This document shows, piece by piece, positions 17,888 through 27,409 of a DNA stretch of 64,000 bases (the first letter of the stretch is position 1; each line of letters starts with the position of its first letter). The translations under genes were made by a program, and so were the position numbers. Origin of the DNA: Thiosulfativibrio zosterae (GTDB taxonomy: Bacteria > Pseudomonadota > Gammaproteobacteria > Thiomicrospirales > Thiomicrospiraceae); contig NZ_AP021888.1 in NCBI RefSeq assembly GCF_011398155.1, positions 2,268,001 to 2,332,000 of the forward strand, read 5' to 3'. The notes below the pieces were generated by a model, which did not search any database, was not told the origin of the DNA, and saw only the letters and a list, made by a program, of their open reading frames with translations.

Positions 17888-19714
17888 ATGAAAACCGATC
17901 ATATCCGCAATATTGCAATCATTGCCCACGTTGACCATGGTAAAACTACACTGGTTGACCAACTTTTAAAACAATCAGGGACTTTCGACAATGTTCGTAA
18001 AGAAACCACTGAGCGTATGATGGACTCTAATGATCTTGAAAAAGAACGCGGAATCACCATCCTTGCTAAAAACACTGCGGTTGACTGGAACGGTTACCGT
18101 ATCAACATCGTTGATACACCCGGCCACGCCGACTTTGGTGGTGAAGTAGAGCGTATTTTATCAATGGTTGACTCAGTTTTGCTACTGGTAGATTCCGTTG
18201 ATGGCCCTATGCCACAAACGCGTTTCGTAACTGAAAAAGCCCTTAAGCGCGGCTTAAAGCCAATCGTTGTTATCAACAAAGTTGACCGCCCTTCTGCGCG
18301 TCCTGACTGGGTTCTAGACCAAACTTTTGATTTGTTTGACCGTTTAGGTGCAACCGATGAACAAATGGACTTCCAAGTTATTTACGCGTCTGGCTTAAGT
18401 GGCTATGCTGGTTTAGACAGCAGTGTTCGTGAAGGAACGATGGATCCCATCTTCCAAATGGTTGTAGACAAAGTGCCTTCTCCTGATGTTGATTTGGCCG
18501 GTCCTTTCCAATTACAGTGTATCGCTTTAGATTATGACAACTACAAAGGTGTTATCGGAACAGGTCGTATCACGCGTGGTGCTGCTCAAGCAGGTATGAC
18601 GGTTAGCGTCGTGGGTGCAGACGGTAAAGTTCGTCGCGGTAAGATTGCTGAAATTTTTGGTTACCTAGGTCTAGAAAAATACAATGTGGATGAGGCGCAT
18701 GCCGGTGACATCGTGGCTTTCTCTGGTTTAGATCCATTAAACATTTCTGACACCTTGTGTGACCCTAACCACCCAGAAGCGCTTCCACCTTTAGTGGTTG
18801 ACCGCCCAACGGTGAGCATGACTTTCCAAGTTAACGACTCTCCATTTGTGGGTAAAGAAGGTAAGTTATTAACTTCTCGTCAAATCCGTGAGCGTTTAGA
18901 TAAAGAATTACTCACCAATGTCGCGCTTAAAGTTGAAGAAACTGAAGATGCCAACAAATTCCGTGTTTCTGGTCGTGGTGAACTTCACTTGTCAGTATTG
19001 ATTGAAAACATGCGTCGTGAAGGTTATGAAATGGGGATTTCTCGCCCTGAAGTTATCTTCCGTGAAGTGGATGGTGAAATTCACGAGCCTTACGAAAACC
19101 TGACCGTTGATGTTCCTGAAGAGTCTCAAGGGACGATCATGGAAAAACTAGGGATGCGTAAAGCCGAAATGCGTGACATGGTTATGGATGGTCACGGCCG
19201 TGTGCGTATCGACTTTATCATTCCATCGCGCGGCTTGATTGGCTTCCGTACTGAGTTCATGACCGCCACCCAAGGTGAAGGTTTAATCTTCTCTAGCTTC
19301 TCGCACTATGGTCCTAAATTTACAGGGACATTGGGCGAAAGACAAAACGGTGTATTGATTTCTAACGGTACAGGTAAAGCCCTAGCCTTCGCACTTTTCA
19401 ACCTACAAGATCGTGGACGCATGTACATTGGTCACGGTGAAGAGATTTATGAAGGGATGATTATCGGCTTGCATTCTCGTTCAAACGACTTAACAGTTAA
19501 CGGTTTGAAAGGTAAGCAACTGACTAACATGCGTGCTTCTGGTACAGACGAAGCCTTAACTTTAGTACCACCGATTCGTTTCACGCTAGAACAAGCCTTA
19601 GAGTTCATTGATGATGACGAGTTAGTTGAAGTCACACCAAAAAGCGTTCGTATCCGTAAAAAGTTGCTCACAGAACAAGATCGTAAAAGTGCTGGCCGTA
19701 AAAAGCAAGACTAA
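17888..19714 (+). CDS. typA: translational GTPase TypA/BipA
   Basis: Ribosome-associated GTPase involved in 50S assembly and stress or low-temperature adaptation. 608 residues: G1 [11 protein letters not shown]2/G3 region with [10 protein letters not shown] and [17 protein letters not shown]4 [12 protein letters not shown], then EF-Tu-like domain 2, the EF-G-like domains with [20 protein letters not shown], and the TypA-specific C-terminus ([30 protein letters not shown]). Full length. Followed by a palindrome at 19737 and a strong terminator at 19772. Confidence 0.97.
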   Translation: MKTDHIRNIAIIAHVDHGKTTLVDQLLKQSGTFDNVRKETTERMMDSNDLEKERGITILAKNTAVDWNGYRINIVDTPGHADFGGEVERILSMVDSVLLLVDSVDGPMPQTRFVTEKALKRGLKPIVVINKVDRPSARPDWVLDQTFDLFDRLGATDEQMDFQVIYASGLSGYAGLDSSVREGTMDPIFQMVVDKVPSPDVDLAGPFQLQCIALDYDNYKGVIGTGRITRGAAQAGMTVSVVGADGKVRRGKIAEIFGYLGLEKYNVDEAHAGDIVAFSGLDPLNISDTLCDPNHPEALPPLVVDRPTVSMTFQVNDSPFVGKEGKLLTSRQIRERLDKELLTNVALKVEETEDANKFRVSGRGELHLSVLIENMRREGYEMGISRPEVIFREVDGEIHEPYENLTVDVPEESQGTIMEKLGMRKAEMRDMVMDGHGRVRIDFIIPSRGLIGFRTEFMTATQGEGLIFSSFSHYGPKFTGTLGERQNGVLISNGTGKALAFALFNLQDRGRMYIGHGEEIYEGMIIGLHSRSNDLTVNGLKGKQLTNMRASGTDEALTLVPPIRFTLEQALEFIDDDELVEVTPKSVRIRKKLLTEQDRKSAGRKKQD

Positions 19715-19735
19715 GCTCAAAAGCGCCTAAAAATG

Positions 19736-19747
19736 ACCAGGCCTGGT
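19736..19747. repeat. CCAGGCCTGG palindrome, typA-pip intergenic copy
   Basis: 12-bp ACCAGGCCTGGT with symmetrical AAAAATG and TTATTTTT flanks, 22 bp after the typA stop and just before the terminator. Confidence 0.92.
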
Positions 19748-19771
19748 TATTTTTAAGCCACAAAACCCTTA

Positions 19772-19798
19772 AAAGCGTGCCTTGTGCACGCTTTTTTA
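19772..19798 (+). terminator. intrinsic terminator of typA
   Basis: AAAGCGTGC and GCACGCTTT pair around CTTGT, followed by TTTT. Lies 58 bp after the typA stop. Confidence 0.85.
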
Positions 19799-19857
19799 TT
19801 TTCTGGCAGCTAAAATTCGCTAAAATTGATTTAACGAATTTTAAGGCCAAGCCTCAT

Positions 19858-20826
19858 ATGAAAACCATCGACACCCTTTTATTCCCGCACCTAGAGCCCT
19901 ACAGCCAACATAGCTTACAGGTCGACTCTATTCATCATTTACATTTGGAAGAATGTGGCAACCCGCAAGGCATTCCTGTTTTATTTGTGCATGGTGGACC
20001 TGGCGGAGGTTATGGACCGATTCATCGTCGTTATTTTGACCCCAGCGTTTATCGCATCGTGCTATTTGATCAACGCGGTTGTGGGCGTTCGCGTCCCCAT
20101 GCCTGCTTAACCAATAACACCACACCGCATTTAATTGAAGACATTGAAAAGATTCGCCGCCATTTGAATATTGAAAAATGGGTTTTATTTGGCGGCTCCT
20201 GGGGTTCAACCCTGTCTTTGCTGTATGCGCAAACTTATCCCGAGAGAGTTTTGGGTTTAATTTTGCGAGGCATATTCTTATGTCGTGATGAAGATGTTAA
20301 CTGGTTTTACCAACAGGGTGCTGACCGATTTTTTCCAGATTATTGGCAAGATTTTATTGCGCCCATCCCCGAAGCAGAACGCACTCACATGATTAAATCC
20401 TATTATCAACGCTTAACGGGTGACAACGAAATTGCGCGCATGCAAGCCGCCGAAGCCTGGTCGATTTGGGAAGGCCGAACATCCACCCTTGAACTCGACA
20501 AAGACTTGGTGAATCATTTTGGCGACCCCATTCATGCTTTAGCAATGGCACGCATTGAATGCCACTACTTTGTGAATCATGCATTTATAGAACCCAATCA
20601 AATTTTAAAAAACGCTCAAGTCCTTAAAAAAATACCCACAACCATTGTGCAAGGTCGTTATGACATGGTGTGCCCTATTAATCAAGCGTTTGCCCTAAGC
20701 CAAGCTTTACCTAATGCCAACTTAGTCATTTGCGACCTATCCGGTCACTCAGCGATGGAAAGAGCAACCACTCAAGCCTTGGTTAAGGCAACCCAAGAAT
20801 TTGCCGAATTATTCGACAACGCTTAA
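19858..20826 (+). CDS. pip: proline iminopeptidase (prolyl aminopeptidase)
   Basis: Alpha/beta-hydrolase that removes N-terminal proline from peptides; cytoplasmic. 322 residues with the oxyanion motif VHGGPGGGYG, DQRGCGRSRPHA, the nucleophile elbow GGSWGSTLSL (Ser), the acid in VQGRYDMVCP and the His in LSGHSAME. Start placed at ATG 19858 (MKTIDTLLFPHL) because the in-frame extension to 19777 covers the upstream terminator. Monocistronic, after the typA terminator. Confidence 0.93.
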   Translation: MKTIDTLLFPHLEPYSQHSLQVDSIHHLHLEECGNPQGIPVLFVHGGPGGGYGPIHRRYFDPSVYRIVLFDQRGCGRSRPHACLTNNTTPHLIEDIEKIRRHLNIEKWVLFGGSWGSTLSLLYAQTYPERVLGLILRGIFLCRDEDVNWFYQQGADRFFPDYWQDFIAPIPEAERTHMIKSYYQRLTGDNEIARMQAAEAWSIWEGRTSTLELDKDLVNHFGDPIHALAMARIECHYFVNHAFIEPNQILKNAQVLKKIPTTIVQGRYDMVCPINQAFALSQALPNANLVICDLSGHSAMERATTQALVKATQEFAELFDNA

Positions 20827-20976
20827 CCACCACTTAACAAACCTTAAAAGTTGTCATTAATAATTACCCGACATCCGCTAAAAAAGAATCTATCCGCTTA
20901 GCGCATTGAAAAGATTGGTTTTTTGCACAAAAGGCTTTAAACTAACGTTCTAAATTTTTATTAGTAGGATTTTTTT

Positions 20977-23064
20977 GTGTCCAGTCTTCAAAGCCATTCA
21001 GCGGTTAAAATCCTTGTCATAGACGATGACATGGTGACACGCTTAACACTTACCAAAATCCTGCAAAAAACTGGCTATCAAGTCATTCAGGCTGAAAACG
21101 GCCAACTTGGTTTCAGTCGATTTTGCGAAGAGAAACCTGCCCTTATCCTAATGGATGTGATGATGCCCGTCATGGACGGCTATGCCGCCACACAAGCCAT
21201 TCGCAACTACGAAACTGGCCAAGCGACCCCCATTATTATGCTAACCGCCTTAGAAGACATGGAATCCATTGATCATGCCTTTAACGCCGGCGCGACTGAC
21301 TTTATAACCAAACCTATCAACTGGGGACTCTTGGGTCAAAGACTTAAATACGCCCTTAAAGCCTCCAAAACAGAAGAAGAACTTCGTTCCAGCCAAGTTC
21401 ACCTTAACTATGCGTTGCGTTTGGCAAAACTGGGTTATTGGGAATGGGACGCAACTAAAGACTCCGTTAATGGCTCAAACTCAGCTTTTGAACTGATGGG
21501 CGTGCCGGCACAAGAAGATATGCCGATAGATATGTTCATCTCCAAAGTGGCTCCGAAAGATATGCCGCTACTGCAACAAGCCATTTCAGATGCCCAACGA
21601 GGCGAAAGTCATGTTCAGGTGAGCTTTAGGGTCATGCACCCTAACCAAAATTTACTGCACATCGACTGTTTAGGAGATGCCTCTTATGACAAAGAAGGCA
21701 AGCTCATCAAAATCACTGGCTCTGCACAGGATATCAGTCGCCTCCATAAAGCTGAGTCTATCATTGACTATCAGGCCAACCATGACAGCCTGACAGACCT
21801 TGCCAACCGTAGTTATTTTAATAAATACCTGCAGAACTTAATCGAAAGCAATGCTTCTGCGCAAATCAGTGCTTTATCGGCCACGATTGTTTTAGACATT
21901 GATCGTTTTAAAATCATCAATGACAACCTAGGTCAAAACAATGGCGACTTATTGCTGATGACGCTGGCCAATCGCCTGAAAAAAGTCACCCGTGAAGACG
22001 ACTTTGTGGCGCGCTTAGGCAGTGATGAGTTTGCCATCGTCATTAAACACGCTCATAGCTTGGCGGAACTGAACTTATCTTTAAATCGCATTTTTAATGA
22101 CTTATCTCGCCCTTATCTGATTGGCGACCAAGAGCTGTTTATCACCTTCAGTTTTGGGGTAGCGATAGTCCATCAAGACGGTAAAACCGCTAACCACCTA
22201 TTGGCCAACGCCAATGTGGCGAGAGCGCAAGCCAAGGCGTTAGGTGGCAATCAATTCGCGCTTTACCAAAAAGATATGAATCAACAGGCTAAATCACAAC
22301 TGCTCTTAGAAAATGATTTATACAAAGCCCTAGAGCGCAATGAAATTGAAGTTTATTTCCAGCCTCAAGTGGATGCCAAAACGCTAAAACCTTACGGTGC
22401 TGAGGCGCTGGTGCGCTGGAATCACGCTAAACAAGGCTTAATTTCACCGGTGCAATTTATTCCGATTGCGGAAAGTACTGGGCTCATCATTGAAATCGGA
22501 CAATTCATCATTCGCAAAGCGGTTGAAGAAACTGAAAAATGGCACAAGATGGGCTACGACCATCTGCATATTGGGATTAACCTCTCAGGCAGACAGTTCG
22601 CCAATGACAACTTAATGGATGTCATCCAAAATGTGCTCTCGCACTCAACCTTGCCTGCAAAATTTTTAGATTTTGAAATCACCGAAAGTCTAGCCATGAG
22701 CAATGCTGACCACAATATTTCTGTACTCAAAGGTTTAAAGGCCTTAGGGGTTTCTTTATCCATAGATGACTTTGGTACAGGGTATTCTTCGTTAGCCTAT
22801 CTACATAGCTTCCCCATAGACACCATCAAAATTGACCGCTCATTTATCATCAATTTAGAAACCACTCAGGGTCAAGCAATAGTAAACACCATTTTAGCCA
22901 TGGCCAACAGCCTGGGCTTAGAAGTGGTGGCTGAAGGGATTGAGGATGACTTCCATGTCAGCTACTTACAATCTCGCAATTGCGATATTTTCCAAGGCTT
23001 TAAATTTGGCAAACCCATGACATCGACTGACTTTACCCGCTATCTTGCTGAAAACGCCAAATAA
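20977..23064 (+). CDS. response regulator with PAS, GGDEF and EAL domains
   Basis: Two-component output protein for c-di-GMP. 695 residues: REC domain (~10-130) with IDDD and phospho-acceptor D60 (LILMDVMMPVMDG); a PAS-like domain (~140-265); GGDEF domain (~270-430) whose signature is GSDEF rather than GGDEF; EAL domain (~440-690) with GAEALVRW, EITESLAM, DDFGTGYSSLAYL, IKIDRSFI and VAEGIEDD, all catalytic positions present. Most likely a phosphodiesterase; the altered GGDEF may be weakly active or regulatory. Starts with GTG. An Hpt protein follows 35 bp downstream, so a phosphorelay to D60 is plausible. Confidence 0.92.
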   Translation: MSSLQSHSAVKILVIDDDMVTRLTLTKILQKTGYQVIQAENGQLGFSRFCEEKPALILMDVMMPVMDGYAATQAIRNYETGQATPIIMLTALEDMESIDHAFNAGATDFITKPINWGLLGQRLKYALKASKTEEELRSSQVHLNYALRLAKLGYWEWDATKDSVNGSNSAFELMGVPAQEDMPIDMFISKVAPKDMPLLQQAISDAQRGESHVQVSFRVMHPNQNLLHIDCLGDASYDKEGKLIKITGSAQDISRLHKAESIIDYQANHDSLTDLANRSYFNKYLQNLIESNASAQISALSATIVLDIDRFKIINDNLGQNNGDLLLMTLANRLKKVTREDDFVARLGSDEFAIVIKHAHSLAELNLSLNRIFNDLSRPYLIGDQELFITFSFGVAIVHQDGKTANHLLANANVARAQAKALGGNQFALYQKDMNQQAKSQLLLENDLYKALERNEIEVYFQPQVDAKTLKPYGAEALVRWNHAKQGLISPVQFIPIAESTGLIIEIGQFIIRKAVEETEKWHKMGYDHLHIGINLSGRQFANDNLMDVIQNVLSHSTLPAKFLDFEITESLAMSNADHNISVLKGLKALGVSLSIDDFGTGYSSLAYLHSFPIDTIKIDRSFIINLETTQGQAIVNTILAMANSLGLEVVAEGIEDDFHVSYLQSRNCDIFQGFKFGKPMTSTDFTRYLAENAK

Positions 23065-23099
23065 CCCCATTCAAAAAAACGATAAAAAGGACACGCATT

Positions 23100-23444
23100 A
23101 TGACAACGGCCGTCGACACTGACAATTTAGATATGCTAAGAGAAGTTATCGGTGATGATTTGAAAGAGATTTTGCAAAGCTTTATTGATATTGCGCCTGA
23201 TGCCATGAAAAACATCAAAGCTGCCATCGCAACTGACAATGCTGCCAACCTAAGATTGCATGCGCATACCCTTAAAGGGAGTTCAGCCAATATTGGTGCC
23301 ACAAGATTACCTAACCTTGCCCTAGCCCTAGAAAATGCCGGCAAAGCTGGACAAACTAAGGGCTTAGAAGCTGAGTTAGCTGCGGTAGAAAAAGAGAACC
23401 AAGAGGTTCTCAACTTTTTATTGAATTACATCAAGCAGTTTTAA
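23100..23444 (+). CDS. Hpt-domain phosphotransfer protein
   Basis: Single-domain histidine phosphotransfer protein of 114 residues. The phospho-acceptor motif is HTLKGSSANIGA with H56, in a four-helix bundle pattern (LREVIGDDLKEILQSFID at the start). Only 35 bp after the REC-GGDEF-EAL gene, so it probably shuttles phosphate between a hybrid kinase and that regulator. The cognate kinase is not adjacent; the hybrid kinase at 47.5 kb is one candidate in the window, by inference only. Confidence 0.9.
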   Translation: MTTAVDTDNLDMLREVIGDDLKEILQSFIDIAPDAMKNIKAAIATDNAANLRLHAHTLKGSSANIGATRLPNLALALENAGKAGQTKGLEAELAAVEKENQEVLNFLLNYIKQF

Positions 23445-23462
23445 ATATTCAGCCTGATTCAA

Positions 23463-23483
23463 GTGTTGCCGGCTTGGCAACAC
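23463..23483 (+). terminator. hairpin after the Hpt gene
   Basis: GTGTTGCC and GGCAACAC form an 8-bp stem with loop GGCTT. No T-run follows, so it may be an attenuator or mRNA-stabilising hairpin rather than a full terminator. Confidence 0.45.
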
Positions 23484-23520
23484 TCTAAAATATTCGCATT
23501 TTCGAACACAGGAAACCACC

Positions 23521-24132
23521 ATGCACTATCAAGTGACTGAGCAAGAGTTACACTCTGCTAAAACTCCACATCACATTTTCAACATCAATGTCATCATAAC
23601 CCACTTGTTTTTTTCCATGATTGTTTTGGAAATCGGTCAAACGTTTGAACTGCTGTTAATCCCATTGGTTTCTAGTGCTGTCATTGCAATGCTGTACTTT
23701 AAAACCCAGAAAAAGATTAAAACAGAAAGCTGGTTTGTCGCCTCACATTGGATGTTGGCTTGGCGTCGAGGACGCATCTTGTTATTTAGCTATGGCGTCG
23801 CCATCAGCATGGTATTGATTTACCTTTTAATAGATACCATTTTCCCCGGTGGTTTTAGTATGAACGATTTTTCAACCGAAGGCACCAAAACCAACCTAGG
23901 TGAAATCATCACCATCCGCTTCTCAGCCGTGGTGATATTTGTTGCGGTACTCATCACCTTTATGCAAACCGGTATTTCAGTCTATGATGCCGGCAAAGGG
24001 ATTCAAGACCCTAAAATTGCCAAACTTTTACCGCGTGATGAAAACTCAAACATTGAGTTAGGTGAAGGTTCTGATGAAGTAAAACACGATGGTGTCAAAT
24101 CGATGAATGAATCCGGAAACGGTCAGTCTTAA
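23521..24132 (+). CDS. membrane protein of unknown function
   Basis: 203 residues with about four hydrophobic helices (FNINVIITHLFFSMIVLEIG, LLLIPLVSSAVIAMLYF, ILLFSYGVAISMVLIYLLI, FSAVVIFVAVLITFM) and a charged cytoplasmic tail rich in Asp, Glu and Asn. I recognise no domain. It follows the Hpt gene by 76 bp and shares one base with the next gene (TAATG), so the two are co-translated. A role tied to the adjacent c-di-GMP relay is possible but not shown. Confidence 0.7.
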   Translation: MHYQVTEQELHSAKTPHHIFNINVIITHLFFSMIVLEIGQTFELLLIPLVSSAVIAMLYFKTQKKIKTESWFVASHWMLAWRRGRILLFSYGVAISMVLIYLLIDTIFPGGFSMNDFSTEGTKTNLGEIITIRFSAVVIFVAVLITFMQTGISVYDAGKGIQDPKIAKLLPRDENSNIELGEGSDEVKHDGVKSMNESGNGQS

Positions 24133-24800
24133 TGTCGCCAACAAAAGCCAAGCAGACTTCTTTGATGCAGTCTTTAAAAAAAATGCCGCCCTTTTTAATC
24201 GTACTTTTGGCAGGCATTGTTTTGTTTGTATTGATGTTGTGGATGTCACCCGACCGAACACCCACTCCAGAAGAGCAACTCCCCTGGAATGCGGTTGCTT
24301 TAGAGAATGGACAAGTCAAAGTGATTGGTTTAACTACTTTGGAAACCACTGCACTTCAAGCTCAGCGTTTTTATAAGGATGACATTACCGTCAAAATCTT
24401 TTCTAAAAAAGATGAGTCAGGCAAATCTGCTGAAGTGTTTTTTCCATCTATTCATATAGGCACGATTCATGCATCGATGGTGCTCAAGCTAAAGGTAGAC
24501 CCAGACAAACTTCAAGCCATATATGACCGTGGTGTGAAAACCTCGATCAATGAATCGGGCAACCGCGAAGTCACCCCTTCACAAGAGGATGACTTGTTTC
24601 TTAAAAACCAACCTTTTACCCTGTTAACACTGATTCCGCGCAAGAGCTTATCAGAAGAAGCCATTCAAAAGCGTTTTGGTGCGCCACAACGCATCGTTAA
24701 AGAAAGTGATGGGCTTGATCATTGGTTTTATCCTAAAAAAGGCTTAGAACTCATTTTTGACCCCAAAGGACCTGAAGCCTTGCAGTACTACGCTATGTAA
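24132..24800 (+). CDS. single-pass membrane-anchored protein of unknown function
   Basis: 222 residues: a short basic N-terminus, one membrane helix at ~20-40 (FLIVLLAGIVLFVLMLWM), then a soluble, probably periplasmic domain. No family recognised. Features include FFPSIHIGTIHASMVLKLKV, and near the end RFGAPQRIVKESDGLDHWFY followed by GLELIFDPKG, which resembles the short repeat seen in lipoprotein-like BamE/SmpA folds only in a general way. Overlaps the preceding gene by one base and is closed by a bidirectional terminator. Confidence 0.68.
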   Translation: MSPTKAKQTSLMQSLKKMPPFLIVLLAGIVLFVLMLWMSPDRTPTPEEQLPWNAVALENGQVKVIGLTTLETTALQAQRFYKDDITVKIFSKKDESGKSAEVFFPSIHIGTIHASMVLKLKVDPDKLQAIYDRGVKTSINESGNREVTPSQEDDLFLKNQPFTLLTLIPRKSLSEEAIQKRFGAPQRIVKESDGLDHWFYPKKGLELIFDPKGPEALQYYAM

Positions 24801-24822
24801 TTATTTTGGCTCACCAAAATGC

Positions 24823-24862
24823 AAAAAAGCCTTGTTACTCGACCAGTAACAAGGCTTTTTTA
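24823..24862. terminator. bidirectional terminator between convergent genes
   Basis: AAAAAAGCCTTGTTACT and AGTAACAAGGCTTTTTT form a 17-bp stem around CGACC, with A and T runs on both sides. Serves the plus-strand membrane gene and the minus-strand moaC. Confidence 0.9.
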
Positions 24863-24892
24863 TTGTCTGTAAAAATTTCAAGACTGAGCGAA

Positions 24893-25375
24893 TCAGCGCG
24901 TCCAATGACCGCTTTTACCGCCCACTTTTTCCAGCAATTTCACCTGATCAATCACCATTCCGCGATCCACGGCTTTACACATATCGTAAAGGGTTAAAGC
25001 GGCAATCGATGCGGCGGTTAAGGCTTCAATTTCAATCCCCGTTTGGCCAACCGTTTTGCAAGTGGCTAACACCTCAACCGAAGACTGCTCTAAATTAGGC
25101 GTCAACTCGACCTTAACAGAAGTAATCATCAAAGGGTGACACATGGGGATTAAATCTGGCGTACGCTTGGCAGCCATAATGCCCGCAATTCGCGCGGTAG
25201 CCATCACATCCCCTTTTTTGTGCTTACCTTCAACAATCATTGCGAGGGTTTCAGGTTGCATATAAATGGTTGCCGAGGCCGTGGCTTGTCTTTCGGTGTG
25301 GGCTTTTTGCCCCACATCAACCATACGCGCCTGACCTTTTTCATCCAAATGCGTTAAACCATTCTCTGCTGTCAT
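24893..25375 (-). CDS. moaC: cyclic pyranopterin monophosphate synthase
   Basis: Second half of the first step of molybdenum-cofactor synthesis, converting 3',8-cyclo-GTP to cPMP. 160 residues with [29 protein letters not shown] and [24 protein letters not shown] split over known MoaC blocks, including the catalytic Lys and His-rich loop. The moeA stop is 3 bp upstream, so it is the last gene of a moeA-moaC unit on the minus strand. Confidence 0.96.
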   Translation of the reverse strand: MTAENGLTHLDEKGQARMVDVGQKAHTERQATASATIYMQPETLAMIVEGKHKKGDVMATARIAGIMAAKRTPDLIPMCHPLMITSVKVELTPNLEQSSVEVLATCKTVGQTGIEIEALTAASIAALTLYDMCKAVDRGMVIDQVKLLEKVGGKSGHWTR

Positions 25376-25378
25376 AAC

Positions 25379-26599
25379 CTACTCCTGAATCGGATTAAAT
25401 GGATAAAAAGCAACCACATCGCCACGCTGAATAGCCGTGTCTTCCGGAATAACCACAAAACCATCTGCCCAGGTCGTCGAAGTTAACACCCCCGAACCCT
25501 GATTAGGGAAAATCTCGACCAAGGTTTTTTGATATTTATTCACCAAACGAGCCCGCGCAAATTCGCGTCTAAAACCTGGCTTAAGCCATTCAAAATCAGC
25601 TTCTAACCAAAGTGGTTTGGCTTTTAATTCATTGGCGCCCTGCATTTTCAGCAAGAATGGGCGCGCAAACAAATTAAAAGTGGCAAAGGCACTCACCGGA
25701 TTACCCGGCAATCCAATAAATGGCGTTTGACCTATTTGACCATAAGCCAAGGGTTTACCTGGCTTCATTTTGACCGACCACATATCCAAAGAGCCTAACT
25801 GCTCTATCGCAGGCTTAATATGATCCTCTTCGCCAACAGAAACTCCGCCAGTCGTAATCACCACATCTGCAAGGCTTGCGGCCTTTTGCATCGCAGCCAC
25901 TGTGGCCTCAAGGGTATCTTCAACTCGGCCTAAATCGATCCATTCAAATCCTAAGTTTTGAATCGCCCCAGTCAAGACGGCACGGTTCGCATTAAACACC
26001 TTACCAAACTCGGGTGCTTGACCTGGCTCTAATAATTCATCACCCGTGGTAAAAGTCGCAACCTTAATGGGTTCATACACCAACACTTCAGGCAAACCTA
26101 TACTGCTGATTAAACCTAAATCTTGCGCACGAAGTTTTTGCCCTTGTTTTAAAATCACCGCATTTTCAGTAATATCTTCGCCAATCACACGGATATTTTG
26201 ACCAGGCCTGGTTGTTTTTTCATTAATCTGGATGGTTTTTTGGCCGTTTTCTGAACTGGCAATTTCTTCGGTATGCTCCTGCATCACCACCAAGTTGGCA
26301 CCCTCTGGAATGGGCGCTCCGGTAAAAATTCTGGCAACCGTTCCGGGTTTTAGCGGTTGACCTTTTTGCCCAGCGGCAATACGCTGACTCACTTCAAATA
26401 CATTGTTATGCTCTAGGTCATAACTGTGTAACGCATAACCATCCATCATACTGTTGTCATAAGCGGGCACATTTACGGGTGAAATAATATCCTGCGCCAA
26501 CACTCGACTAAAGGCTTCGCGCACCGCAATCTGAGTGGTTTTTTGGGTAACCTGTGCCTTACTTAATAAATAAAATAACGCTTCATCAAAAGTTTTCAT
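25379..26599 (-). CDS. moeA: molybdopterin molybdenumtransferase
   Basis: Inserts molybdate into adenylated molybdopterin. 406 residues with VPAYDNSMMDGYAL, RIFTGAPIPEGANLVVMQEH, VATFTTGDEL, the MoCF signature VVITTGGVSVGEEDH, and MKPGKPLAYGQ followed by GLPGNPVSAF. I use ATG 26599 (MKTFDEALFYLL) behind AGGAAG; the longer frame would read through a terminator. A CCAGGCCTGG palindrome lies inside it (26202-26211). Confidence 0.96.
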   Translation of the reverse strand: MKTFDEALFYLLSKAQVTQKTTQIAVREAFSRVLAQDIISPVNVPAYDNSMMDGYALHSYDLEHNNVFEVSQRIAAGQKGQPLKPGTVARIFTGAPIPEGANLVVMQEHTEEIASSENGQKTIQINEKTTRPGQNIRVIGEDITENAVILKQGQKLRAQDLGLISSIGLPEVLVYEPIKVATFTTGDELLEPGQAPEFGKVFNANRAVLTGAIQNLGFEWIDLGRVEDTLEATVAAMQKAASLADVVITTGGVSVGEEDHIKPAIEQLGSLDMWSVKMKPGKPLAYGQIGQTPFIGLPGNPVSAFATFNLFARPFLLKMQGANELKAKPLWLEADFEWLKPGFRREFARARLVNKYQKTLVEIFPNQGSGVLTSTTWADGFVVIPEDTAIQRGDVVAFYPFNPIQE

Positions 26600-26610
26600 G
26601 GGACTTCCTA

Positions 26611-26637
26611 AAAAAAATCCCCGCAAAACGGGGAAAT
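26611..26637 (-). terminator. intrinsic terminator between moaE and moeA
   Basis: On the minus strand CCCCG and CGGGG pair around TTTTG, followed by a run of seven Ts. It lies after moaE and before moeA, so moaA-D-E and moeA-C may be separately controlled or read through. Confidence 0.75.
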
Positions 26638-26670
26638 GACAGTTAAATCGGTTGTTTGTTGGTGACTATT

Positions 26671-27135
26671 TTAATCTTTTAGCCAACGAGAATGCGCATC
26701 TTTATCTGAAACTCTGGCATCCACCCATCGCTCTGAGCCATCGGGCAGGGTTTCTTTTTTCCAAAAAGGCGCATTGGTTTTTAAATAATCCATAATAAAG
26801 TGGGCGGCTAAAAAAGCGTTTTCTCGGTGCTTTGAGGTCACCGCCACCAACACAATTTGATCTTGCGGGTACATTTTGCCAACCCGATGAATAATCAAAC
26901 TGTTTTGTAATTCCCAACGCTGATGCGCTTCTAGGCGAATTTTCTCAAGCGCTTTTTCGGTCATGTTCGGATAATGCTCTAATTCTAAAATAGATACATC
27001 ATCCCCCTCATTGATATCTCTTACTGTACCAACAAAACTCACCACCGCGCCCACATCTTTGTAGGCTTCACGGAGTTGTTTGATTTCGGTCGACAAATCA
27101 AAATCTTCTGTTTGAATTTTAATTTGGGGAAACAT
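26671..27135 (-). CDS. moaE: molybdopterin synthase catalytic subunit
   Basis: Large subunit of molybdopterin synthase; with thiocarboxylated MoaD it adds the dithiolene sulfurs to cPMP. 154 residues with GAVVSFVGTVRD, LELEHYPNMTEKAL, HRVGKMYPQD and FWKKETLPDGSERWVDA, the last holding the catalytic Lys. Starts 3 bp after the moaD stop. Length normal. Confidence 0.96.
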   Translation of the reverse strand: MFPQIKIQTEDFDLSTEIKQLREAYKDVGAVVSFVGTVRDINEGDDVSILELEHYPNMTEKALEKIRLEAHQRWELQNSLIIHRVGKMYPQDQIVLVAVTSKHRENAFLAAHFIMDYLKTNAPFWKKETLPDGSERWVDARVSDKDAHSRWLKD

Positions 27136-27138
27136 GAA

Positions 27139-27387
27139 TCAGCCGCCGGTCACCGGTGGGAAAAATGCAATTTCGTCACCCGCTTTAATCTGAGCGTGAC
27201 GATGAGTAATGTCATGGTTTAGCGCAATTTGTAGATTTTGATTTTCAAGTAACGCTTCTCGCCAAGATTCACCACGCGCCCCTAAGGCTTCTAATAAACC
27301 CTGAATGGTGCCGTGCTCAGCAGGCAATGACTCTTGTGATTGACCCAATACTTCTCTAAAGCTGGCAAAATATAAAACCTCAATCAT
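27139..27387 (-). CDS. moaD: molybdopterin synthase sulfur carrier subunit
   Basis: Ubiquitin-like small subunit of 82 residues ending in AFFPPVTGG, the di-glycine tail that is adenylated and thiocarboxylated. I start at ATG 27387 (MIEVLYFASFREVLG) behind GGAAGAG; the longer frame overlaps the 3' end of moaA and is rejected. Located between moaA and moaE, as expected for a moa operon. Confidence 0.95.
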   Translation of the reverse strand: MIEVLYFASFREVLGQSQESLPAEHGTIQGLLEALGARGESWREALLENQNLQIALNHDITHRHAQIKAGDEIAFFPPVTGG

Positions 27388-27409
27388 CTTCTCTTCCTTG
27401 TACTTTGGG

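Noticed and set aside
24806-24997. 63-codon plus-strand frame after the membrane gene
   Set aside because: Overlaps the bidirectional terminator and the 3' end of moaC on the other strand.
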